From Ptiloglossa arizonensis (lineage: Eukaryota; Arthropoda; Insecta; Hymenoptera; Colletidae): DNA of 64,000 bases. Under the pieces are notes generated by a model. It worked only from the letters and a program-made list of their open reading frames with translations. It had not been told where the DNA came from and searched no databases. The stretch spans positions 1,116,001 through 1,180,000 of the forward strand of contig NC_135060.1 in NCBI RefSeq assembly GCF_051014685.1, written 5' to 3'. Below are positions 47,401-56,580 of the stretch, in pieces (within the stretch, counting starts at the first letter, position 1; every line of letters begins with the position of its first letter). Both the position numbers and the translations under genes were made by a program.

Positions 47401-47639
47401 TCTGCGCGATGATCGAACAAAGGTTGAGAACTCACTGACGGAAACGTAACGTAAACGAGTTCGTGGGCTGTGGTTTTCTACGCGCAGAACTGCGTAAAAT
47501 GTAATTAAAACCGTCTAAACTCTATCCCCAGGTGGTCCGAGGAGAGACTCGCGTAAAAAATCCCCGATTCGGGCATTACGGTGATCGAGGGAAAGAGTAT
47601 CGTCGAAGGTAGGGCCTGTCGAAAAACTGGTTATTTCAG

Positions 47640-47935
47640 AAGTACAAACGCTGACAGGAGGCGTATGCAGCTTAATTCCATCAAGCGAGCCGGGCCAACG
47701 CGCCGGAAGCAGGTTTTATGGGAGCGCACATGTTAACCGAGACAGATCAACATTAATTTCAATAGCACGCGCTCGGTAATGATAACAAACAATTAAGCGA
47801 AGTCAAGTCGGCCGCGGCATGAGATCATCAATGGTGCGAGGGTGTCGGAATTAAATGACACGTAGATGGCGTGTGATGCCATTACACTCGTTAACGCTCC
47901 TCCGCTAACATAACTAATAGATTATGAATTCTATG
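47640..47935. other. candidate conserved regulatory block
   Basis: This is the best conserved-looking stretch in the window. It has AGGTTTTATGGGAGCG (Caudal/Abd-B-type TTTATGG), GATCAACATTAATTTC, GGTAATGATAACAAACAATTAAGCG (homeodomain and Sox/Fox-like AACAAACAATTA), GAATTAAATGAC and ATTATGAATT. The usual CGA/TCG text is nearly absent. No frame is open through it. An enhancer-type element is the natural inference. Confidence 0.3.
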
Positions 47936-48285
47936 AATTAATAGCATCGTCACGGTTCTCATTTCTTCGCGCATGGCGGCTCGGTGATCGCGTATCTCGG
48001 TCCTCTGTACAGTTCGTTGCTCGATCGTCGTTTTTCAAGGATCGAAGAGGTAAATTTATTACGCCGCGAGTGCTCACGAGGGTGTCGACAACTCGAACTC
48101 GATGTACGAGCTTCCGAACGGTTATCGGTCTCCTCGAGCGATATCGCGCGATACCGTACGTCTTAATTTCACGTTGAAAAAATTCGCAGCGCTCCAAGGG
48201 ACATCCTCGTAACGAGCATAATTACATTCCACTTTCGAAGTAATGCAATTAGAGATAGCGCGATATCGTTGCGCAGCTGTGGTCT
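47936..48285. other. unique non-coding stretch
   Basis: CGA-rich, no gene recognised. Confidence 0.42.
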
Positions 48286-48289
48286 ACGG

Positions 48290-48475
48290 TGGTCGTCGAT
48301 CAGATATTGAGAACCGCCCGAGGACGGGTGTAAAATAAAACACCACGGTGGATCAATTAGTGAATGACTGCCGCGACAATATCCTGTCTGGAGCGTTGGC
48401 CGACTCTGCTCGGTGCAGCGGCAGTAGATCTCCCGGGCAATGATGTCATCGTGACATCATAACGTCATTCCGATA
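48290..48475. other. candidate regulatory block with CRE-like palindrome
   Basis: ATGATGTCA and TGACATCAT (48440-48460) form a perfect 9-bp inverted repeat with a TCG centre, immediately followed by AACGTCATTCC; all three are CREB/ATF-type half-sites (TGATGTCA, TGACATCA, ACGTCA). Upstream are CACGGTGGATCAATTAGTGAATG and GCTCGGTGCAGCGGCAG. The cluster would suit a bZIP-responsive element; function is inferred. Confidence 0.33.
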
Positions 48476-48479
48476 CCCT

Positions 48480-49595
48480 TCGTACTTGTTGCACCGAGAG
48501 CCGATCTTAAACATTCGTAACGAACACCGAACAGATAAACACACGTGCTTACAGAATGTCGTAATCGTTTTCTTATTTGGGACGAGCATCCCTCGCAGAA
48601 ACGATCTTGCGAAATTATTATTTCCTTTTTTTTTACCACGCTTCTTGACATCTTTCGCGAAACTCGTACGCCAATCTAAACTCGAGAAGTACTCCAGACA
48701 CATGCCGAATATACTTGGAGAGGTTTCTCAAGCAACGTACGCAGTTGTGGTTTTTGACATTTTAACGCCGCTGGGAAAGATTGAAAACGATCGATCGCAA
48801 GTTTCGGAGGGAAGAGACTCTTTGCCCGGAACTCGAGAAAACGGAACGAGGACGAAGAGTTTTTTCAAGTCTCGTTACGTTTCTTTATAAAACGTTTGTT
48901 TTCGATCCGAATATTTGGGTTCTTCTTGAAACAATTTTGGTTACAGGATTCGCTCGTTCCGATACTCTCGATAAAGAAAATTAAAGTAAAAAGTACGATA
49001 CACAAAATTTAATAACGTTCCGATACACGATAAAGAGAGGGTAGGAATCGAAGAAAGTTTTTGGCGCGCTTCTCGACATCTTCTGTCGTTGAAACGAACC
49101 GCGATGCTCTCGAGATAAAGAAGCGATCGGAACATGATCGGAGTCGTCGAGCACAGCTGACAATGAGTTGAAAGAAGTTGCGAATGCACTTGGCACTCCG
49201 ATCACGCAGTATGGGACACGCGTGCGTGCACGACGTAATTATGGTGACGCGTGGGCCAAGACGCCACTGCATCGAACAGCGAGAGCGAGAGTGCTCGTCG
49301 TTCGTTAACTCTTTGCCACTGGAAGAACGGAAAGAACGGGGGGAGAGAAAAAACGTCTGATAAAGTCTGGCCAGAGTCAAGATCCTCCCCGTTCTTTCTC
49401 TCTTCTTCTCCCGTGACCTCTTAAACGCAAGCCGCGTGGGACTGGCGGATTTAAAAGCGAGGAAACACGCTCGGCGGCCTCCTCGCAAATTTCGTCGATG
49501 TTCGAACGAAAGCTGCTAATGTCGCTGCCGACACCTTTCGTTGCATCCTCGAGGGGCAACGATTTCAACCTCGTAATTACAACCTCGATCGCGAT
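48480..49595. other. unique non-coding stretch
   Basis: No gene recognised; frames at 49009-49488 (minus, 159 codons) and 48486-48890 (plus, 134 codons) have no domain. Confidence 0.4.
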
Positions 49596-49599
49596 ATAC

Positions 49600-50790
49600 C
49601 CAGATCCATCGAGCCTCGTGTACGCGATTCTTCCTTCGGCGAACAAGTCCCTCACGATCGATACCAAAAACAAGACTTTCCTTTTTTTTATCGTCCCGCT
49701 CGATCTTCGTGTCGTGTACGTAATTTTTCATACGTTTCATTTTTTTTAACGATGAAATTGATCTTCGCGATCTGCCAAATAAAATTGTAATTAGTAAATC
49801 GAAGAGGTACGATTTTAAGGGAGAAGTTATTCGTTCGTGTAGCTCCTTTTACCGATGCAGCTGTGTAGTTTGGTGTCCTTTAACAGCTAATCGGATGTAA
49901 CGAGCATCGCGTACGCAATCGTTTGCTCGGTGAACGGGTCCTTGCGTGCTCGACGTCAGAAACCAGACTTTCTTTTTTTTATCGATCGAGCTAATCTTTA
50001 CAATTCATAAATATTATTGTAATTAACATATCGATGAACTATGATTCGGAGGGAGAAGTCATCCGTCGATGTCACTCCTGCCAGCTGTTCAGTTTGACGT
50101 TTGTTAATGAACACACCAAGCCTCGTGTACATTTGGTAAACAAATTCTTGAGACCGCTGACAAATATGGACTTTCTTTTTTTTTTCTCGATCTTACAATT
50201 TACAAAATATAATTGGAGTGAGAAAATCGACGAGCTATGATTCGTAGGGAGAAGTCGTTCGTCGATGTCGCTCCTTTTACCGGTGCAGCTGTGCAATTTT
50301 TTAAAAGTCACTTAGGTGTACCGAGCATCGTGTACGCAATGTTTCGTACATTTGGTAATTCTGCACGATCGATGTCAAAAATGAGACTCTCGTTCGTTAT
50401 CGAAGCGGATCTTTACAATCCTCCAAATATAAGCGCAACGAGTAAATTATACGACGAACGACGAACTACGATTTGGAGAGAGAAGTCATTCATCGATGTC
50501 ATTCCTTTTTCGCTGCGCAGCTGTGCGCTCTGATGTTCTTCAACAATTAGTCGGATGTACCGAGCCGCGTGTACCCAATGTTTCTTATATTTGGTAAACA
50601 AGTTGTATATGATCGATGTCAAAAATGAGACTCCTTATTTTATCGTCGAAACTGATCTTTCCAATTTGCCAAATATAATTGCGACAAGTAAATTGAATGA
50701 CGAGTTACTGATTTGGAGGGAGACGCACATTCATCGATGTCACTCCTTTTTAGTAGCGCAGCTGCGCAGTTTGATGTACTTCAGGTGTTG
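49600..50790 (+). repeat. diverged tandem array, about five units of 200-240 bp
   Basis: Two anchors recur in order. GGGAGAAGTCATTCGTCGATGT-like sequence starts near 49821, 50053, 50249, 50480 and 50720 (offsets 232, 196, 231, 240). GATCGATGTCAAAAATGAGACT-like sequence lies near 49655, 49948, 50153, 50367 and 50611. Every unit holds CAGCTG (49858, 50082, 50286, 50518, 50759) followed by TGTGCAGTTTGATGT-like text, then CCGAGC(A/C)TCGTGTACGCAATGTTT and TTTGGTAAACAA variants. The last two units share a perfect 23-base block. Short plus-strand frames inside (50237-50533, 50555-50797) show the repeat as peptide (for example NPPNISATSKL and NLPNIIATSKL), but no domain is known. Confidence 0.88.
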
Positions 50791-51690
50791 GAAGTAGATC
50801 TGTAGGCCATTTTCGCTTCAGTCTTCTTACTGTAGGGTAGTTGTTCGCAAGATTCTTAACCACTGTTGAAATATTGCGAGGCTTTATCGTGATAGATTTT
50901 GGTAAATCTTTGGATGTCTTCGCTGACAAGGTATATTGAAATCTTTATGAATTATGAAGTTGTTAATGCAATTTACTGCATTTAATATTAAGTTTACGGT
51001 GATTGACTTGGTACATCCTCGGAGTTGTAATCTACAGGTCGAAACTGGCTATAGAACGATTCAATATAGGAGCAATTTGTTTCCAATTAAAAATTGTTCA
51101 ATCGGACACACTAGTGCATTCGTGACGTTACTCCTACAATAGTTTCGATATCGTTTAGACAGTTCCTGGAAAGAGGTAATAAAAAGGAAAGAAACGCTTT
51201 AAAAATTGAGACGAAACAGGAATTATAAAAATAAACGATGAATTCAATTTCTAATCCTTTTCCTTTTTATCCATTTACGACACGTTTTGTACCAGTATCG
51301 TACAAGCGGTCGTACATAATAACTTGTAAATCGTTGATACGTTCCGATTTGTTTTCGTCGGTCTTTATTCGTCTATATATCAAAGTTTAAGAAAAGAACA
51401 TAGAGAACTGCTTTCGCAGTAGGAGAGAGAAAGGGAGGGAAAGATTCGCTCTCGCGTTCCTCTCGATTCGAACCTTGGTTGCAACAAATATTCAGCTTTC
51501 ATACGTCCGTGATATTTCGTTTCTTCGCCGAAACTCTGGGGAAAACATATTCCACGGGAAGTTGGTTCGATATGGACGCGGAGGCAGAGAATATGTTGGT
51601 ACGCGTGCCCGTATCCCGAAAGTTTCCGCGGCGCGGCAAAAGCGCTGCGGATCGCCAAAGCGGCTAATATAGCAAAGTTTTCGCATCATC
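50791..51690. other. unique non-coding stretch upstream of the promoter candidate
   Basis: No gene recognised. AT-rich to about 51370, then GC-richer from 51415. Confidence 0.42.
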
Positions 51691-51699
51691 CAGCTAGCT

Positions 51700-51812
51700 A
51701 TCTTCTATCTCTTCGGCTCTTTCCACGCTTATTAAGTCCCGCCAGTGATTTCTGCAGCCAGCGGGAGATATTCCCAGTGTATATAATGCTGCCTTCGAGC
51801 AGCCGTCAACCC
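51700..51812 (+). promoter_or_regulatory. candidate TATA promoter
   Basis: TATATAA at 51780-51786 is followed by GTCAACC whose A (51808) lies 28 bp downstream of the first T, close to the usual TATA-to-start distance. TCAAC is an acceptable but not optimal insect initiator. Upstream are an imperfect inverted repeat TCCCGCCAG...CCAGCGGGA (about 51737-51765) and ATTAAG. The combination with the donor at 51926 strengthens the case. Confidence 0.38.
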
Positions 51813-51925
51813 ACTCTCCTTCGTTTCCCTTCACGAAAGAGGCTCATTCGCTTTCCAAGGATTCAGATTCGAAGCGCTGGAAAAAACGGCCACTGTATTG
51901 GAACTTCCAGACTCGAAATTGCAAC
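51808..51925 (+). other. candidate non-coding first exon with splice donor
   Basis: From the proposed start to 51925 there are 118 bases without any ATG, ending AAC|GTAAGT, a near-consensus 5' splice site (donor GT at 51926-51927). An ATG-free leader spliced to distant coding exons is common in insect genes with long first introns. No acceptor and coding exon could be linked to it within the window, so the gene it might belong to is unknown. Confidence 0.33.
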
Positions 51926-51927
51926 GT

Positions 51928-52570
51928 AAGTTTACACGTAGTGAACTTTTTCCTGTAATATCGGATGCTCGTTCGTCCATCGACGCTGGAATTCGATACA
52001 GTACTTTCGTCGCGAGGCGTACAAAGTTGTTAACCTTTTAACCGCTCCGCTCGGGTACACTCGTCTACGAGTAACAATATCGTTCTAGATTGTCGAGCCG
52101 AGAGAGAACTTCGAGTGAACGGTTCGACTTTCGCGAATTATTCGGTCAGAGTTCTTTCTTCCATTTTTACGTGTATCGGTGAGTACAATTTTCGAAAAAT
52201 AAACCGCAAACTTGATCCAGCACCAAGGCTATTTCCATTTCGATTGATTCAACAGTGAGAGGGTTAAGAATTTAATTTATTCGGTTTGTTGGTAAATTGA
52301 GATTTGTTAATAAATTGTTAGTAATTAAATCACCGTTACAGTTAAGGTACGTAGAAATTTTGGTCGTCGTTTGTACGCGACGATAAAATGGTAAAGCTGG
52401 CAAACGAATTTAGGAAGGAGACACAGTTCTTCCAGCGATTGGGGATCCTTGCGATCGTTAACATCGAATTGCTTCGAGATCCAGATTATCGCGACTCCGG
52501 GTGTAATTTCGTGCTCTTAATAATTCCAAATGATATCGGACGTATCGATAAAAACGGTCACCCTCCTGGG
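51928..52570. other. non-coding stretch, possibly first-intron start
   Basis: If the exon above is real this is intron. No gene otherwise recognised; a 61-codon plus frame at 52388-52573 is unrecognised. Confidence 0.4.
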
Positions 52571-52735
52571 TAGATCCTCAAGAATCACGTATTCGGCTGT
52601 TTCGCCGCGTAGTCTGATCCCCTGGCGGTTTCATGGGTTTATTAGAAGCAAATCAGGAGGATAGAGCCTCTAATCAAAGATACTGACGAGCGGGTCTGTG
52701 TTGGTTTGGCATTATGGCATTATGCGCTGTCCTCC
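52571..52735. other. candidate conserved block
   Basis: Non-CGA text with GCGGTTTCATGGGTTTATTAG, CCTCTAATCAAAGATACTG (TCF/LEF-type ATCAAAG) and an exact 8-bp direct repeat GGCATTAT (52708-52723). Regulatory role inferred only. Confidence 0.22.
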
Positions 52736-55575
52736 TTCTACTTCTTCGCCCCTCTCCGTTACCTTTCTACCCTTATCCTTATACTACACTCTCGTTAGAG
52801 ACATTATATTGCCTCTCCATCGCTAAATCAAATCCGTGATTGTGAATAGAGCGGCAGGGGTTCTCGAAACAGTTCCGTCGATCGAACAGCCATCGAAATT
52901 TACGCGGACAAAGAAAACGAGAACATCGAATGCACGGTGTACAGGACGAATAAAAATATGCGAGCACGATTTTGAAGGAGGCAAGGGGGTGAATTTAACT
53001 TGTTAACGTAACGACCAAAGGTCGTATCAGTTACAAACGAAACGCAGGTAAATTTTCATAAAACAAGATGACTACTTTGGACTTTTGTGCAAGCTTCCAA
53101 ATATTTTCTCATCGATCTTTTGATAAACCTGATGCTGTTTCGATTGGTTAAATATTATATTCGATATGGTTCGATGGTTGATCCTCTAAATAATATACTA
53201 TCCACTTACTGTGAAATCGTTCATCGAAAAATGAGCTCGTCGAACGACTACAATTACCAACACGACTGCATCTTTAAGCTTCTTCCGATATATTACAGCA
53301 ATTTGTAACCACTCCTGCGTAACAATTCCGCGCACTTGGAATATTTATTTTGTTTATTTATTTTACGTCTTTATTGCACAAGTTGTAAATGCAGAAACGA
53401 GAAACAAAATTGTAAAGTGCAAAGGGGCAAGGTGTAGCTTAAGTGCTGTTATAAAACCTAACCTCAAATACACCAGTGTGATACGATCTCCGCATCGGGC
53501 TAATGCCATTCTTTGCCCGAAGGGGTACAACAACACGAATTTCTTCGTTTTGTCGGTCATAAATTGGGTATCTCGATAGACGGATGTGACCACAATTATG
53601 TTCCCATTTCGGATCATTTCGATCTATATATATTGAAAATGCGATCGGTCGTTAGCACCACTTATCTTTTTAAATTTATTAACGGTCGAATCGATTCGAC
53701 CGCTCCTCCTGTCCTGGGATTGTTTTTAATAATTTTAATTCGCGTCACAAAACCAACTTTGATTCTTTTTCAAGCTTGTTGAACTCGTTCGAGCGTGCTA
53801 CCTTCTTTGGAAATATTAAATAATCAATACGGTGGATATAATGCTTGGTAATACTTTTACATTACGTACCCTTTTGTATAATAAATATTCGTATTTGAAA
53901 ATTATTTTATTTCCAGTCCTGTTCGATGTATTTGCAAATTTGCTTCTTCCAGATCAATTATCCGAACAAATTCGTCGCCAAATTGACGCTCTGCTATATT
54001 TCTATCGAGAAATGTCGCATTCCTTCGAACTCGTTGATAACATTCTCGTTGAATTGGAATGTTTTAAAAATCGTTGAAAGAATTGCCAAAAGCGGAGAGT
54101 TTCCTCGAGAAACGAATCGATATTTAATTGGCCGAGGCAACGGTACCACGGGCGCGTTCACCGTGAACGAATCGCTGCCTTTACCGAGAAAATCGGTATA
54201 AATCGTCCATCCATGCGCGTTGGGTACGGCGACGTGTCCTCTTACCATCGCAATCGCGGACCGGAGATAAATTAAGTCGAATCGAGGCGAATCGAGGATC
54301 GATGTAGGAAAACACGTTGACGTCCTGCTGTTTTACGGCGGGCAGGTCTTAACACGTTCCATCGAGTCCCAGGCTGTCCATTAAAAGTATTTACTGCATA
54401 TTATTACCTTCACTTGGCCGATCGTTTACGATCGACGATAATAAAATAATTATAACTCGGTGTCGTAAAAGGTTTACGGGGACCGGGGCGATCGTCGTGT
54501 TCCTTTGGAAATTGCGTTGTCCGCCTAAGCTCGTTTTCCCGCGCGCGCGGGCACGGACGCGCGCACATAGGCGAGACGCGGACTCGTGGTCGCCGGATTG
54601 CTCGGCTGTAAAGATAACCAAACGCCGGGCTATCTTAATGTCCACTTCGATTTTTCGCCCCGAACGATTATTCCTGCGGGACAAGGCGGTCGTCGATACC
54701 GTTGGATCGGTCGAGGCTCAAGGTTTACGTCGAAAAACTTATCGAACAGCGGCCAGCGGTCCTTCGATTCGACCGTAAAATGGCCAAGTTGGTACGCAGC
54801 GACGCACATGTTCGCGCGAACCACGAACGATGCTAAATCTTTCTGTATCTTGACGTTGATTTAAGCCTGGAGCGCGGGGGGAACGTGTACTTACACGGCG
54901 TCACCGATTTGCGCATCGGTATGTGGCACTCGGTTTCTCGAAACGTGAGGTACCGTGGCAAATTCGAGAGCAAGGTTGCGATCCGATACGAACTCGGTCC
55001 CCGTGTAAACGAAACGTAATTCTTCCCTACGGACTTTTGCTCGTTTAACATCGACGAAATAAGAAAGTGCGAAACCGAAGTGAAGAGAAATGGAAAAACT
55101 TTTCAGAAACTTCGAACAATCAACCAAATATACTCCACGTATCTGGACGAGAATTCCGGTTATTTATTATTAACGAGCGCTAGCTAGCGTTCGTTTCGAA
55201 AGAATGTCAATGCACAGCTAACGAACACGATCGAGACAACTGTTCGTAAATGCGAAATGCGATTCATTGTTTCTCTGGTTGAATGTCGAATCAAACGAAA
55301 CGAAAGCGTGGTATGCGAACGGGCGTATTTACGGTGAAATCGATCGTTAGAGTGAACGGTGATGCAACAATAGTTATCGCAGCGGTCTTTCTTTTCCAGT
55401 CGGATCGGCTATTCTCGTCTCGTTGGTTGCGGCCCAGAAAACAGAAGCGTTCCAATAGTGGTGAATTATCGATCTTTAATGATTCCGGCAGGCCAGACAT
55501 TACCAGTCGATAAATCTTGTTGTCGTAAACGATTTCGAGCGGACAAAGGAGCATCGACTGGTCGGGGGAGAATGT
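52736..55575. other. non-coding stretch, AT-rich from 53.0 to 54.1 kb
   Basis: No gene recognised. A perfect 14-bp palindrome CCCGCGCGCGCGGG lies at 54538-54551. TTAACACGTTCC at 54350-54361 resembles a piggyBac end but has no convincing partner. Frames below 100 codons only. Confidence 0.42.
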
Positions 55576-55580
55576 GGCAA

Positions 55581-56055
55581 TGTAACGACAAAGGAGCTAA
55601 GTGGTAATTATTTATGCGTTATAGAAGGCACGACAGTAGGCGTTGCGACGCTGAAATTAGACCAGCTCTAAATCAGTATAGACCAGACCCGTTGGGATCT
55701 CTCAAAGATCCACTGACTATCGGATTTCTTCGTCGGACTCGTGCCTCCGATTTCAGCATTACCCATCCGGACGGAGTTTCCTCACACCCCTTGGTGTCGA
55801 CACCTACATCTAGAAGGGACCGGCACACCCCAACTGACCTAATTGTAACTTATGGCGACTCTAATAGAGCCAACCATTCGCGCGTCTAAAATGTACACCT
55901 CTGACCGAATATACCCGAACCATGATTCGTGGACGCCTCTTTACCACCGCGAGTCACCCCAGCGAATAGAGTTGCACGAATTTCCAAAGGTGGGCAAGAT
56001 CCTGGAAACGCGACCAGAGTACGTCCAACACTTTTTCGCGTTCGTAAGAAATTGA
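55581..56055 (+). other. composition-distinct block, possible LTR-element fragment
   Basis: From TGTAACGAC (55581) to about 56055 the text lacks the local CGA bias. TGGCGACT at 55853 resembles the first bases of a common insect Gypsy primer-binding site, placed about 270 bp after the TGTAAC start, as in a solo-type LTR followed by a leader. The end before it (TTGTAACTTA) does not give the expected CA terminus, and no second LTR, gag or pol was seen. Two short frames (55614-55889 and 55852-56055) are unrecognised. Confidence 0.18.
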
Positions 56056-56360
56056 CTCTACGCTCGAAACTCTCCGTAATAATTCTCTTGCGACGTATCA
56101 CTTCGAATGCGCGAGAGTCATTCGGTCCCTCGATTAAAATAAGTACACGCAGACGATAGAACGCGATTTATAGCTGGAATACTAGAGAGCCTGATGCAGA
56201 GACTCGTTCGCATTTACTAATTTATGATATGTTGCCTCAACGTGTCAACTCTACGGAACAGAACTACCGTGACTGTATTATTCCTTTTTGAAACGATCGG
56301 TAGTATACTCGACGTCATCAATTTTAGTCTATTACGAGTTTACGTTCGTATCTATTATTC

Positions 56361-56387
56361 AGAGTCGACGCTTTCCGGAGCGACTCT
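56361..56387. other. hairpin, 7-bp perfect stem
   Basis: AGAGTCG (56361-56367) pairs with CGACTCT (56381-56387) over a 13-base loop. A short structure with no T-run after it; could be chance. Confidence 0.3.
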
Positions 56388-56499
56388 AAATTTTTCTACT
56401 CCGTTACCAGGATCTGTGGCTACACGAATACTCCAAACGATTATCTTGATTTCTTTTCTGGCTCTATCGACAGATGGAAACTAAAATTACGGGTGTCAA

Positions 56500-56580
56500 A
56501 TCGAAGACATTTATCCGAGACAAATAGGAATACGTTCACCGTCGGTAGTTGTAGCGTTAATGTCTTTACGACAGATTGAA
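56500..56580 (+). repeat. dispersed repeat family, copy 4 (partial)
   Basis: AATACGTTCACCGTCGGTAG followed by TTGTAGCGTTAATGTCTTTACG from 56529 matches 4811-4850 almost base for base, and the distal parts of 9025 and 47349. Confidence 0.5.

Noticed and set aside
53363..53617. Minus-strand frame preceding a GGTTAGGTT word, considered as the tail of a non-LTR retrotransposon
   Set aside because: No reverse transcriptase motif, no poly-A and no array of TTAGG telomeric repeats.
54350..54888. TTAACACGTTCC with a distant GGAACGTGT as a possible third piggyBac MITE
   Set aside because: The right end reads GGAACGTGTACTTA, lacks TTAA, and the inner sequences do not pair.
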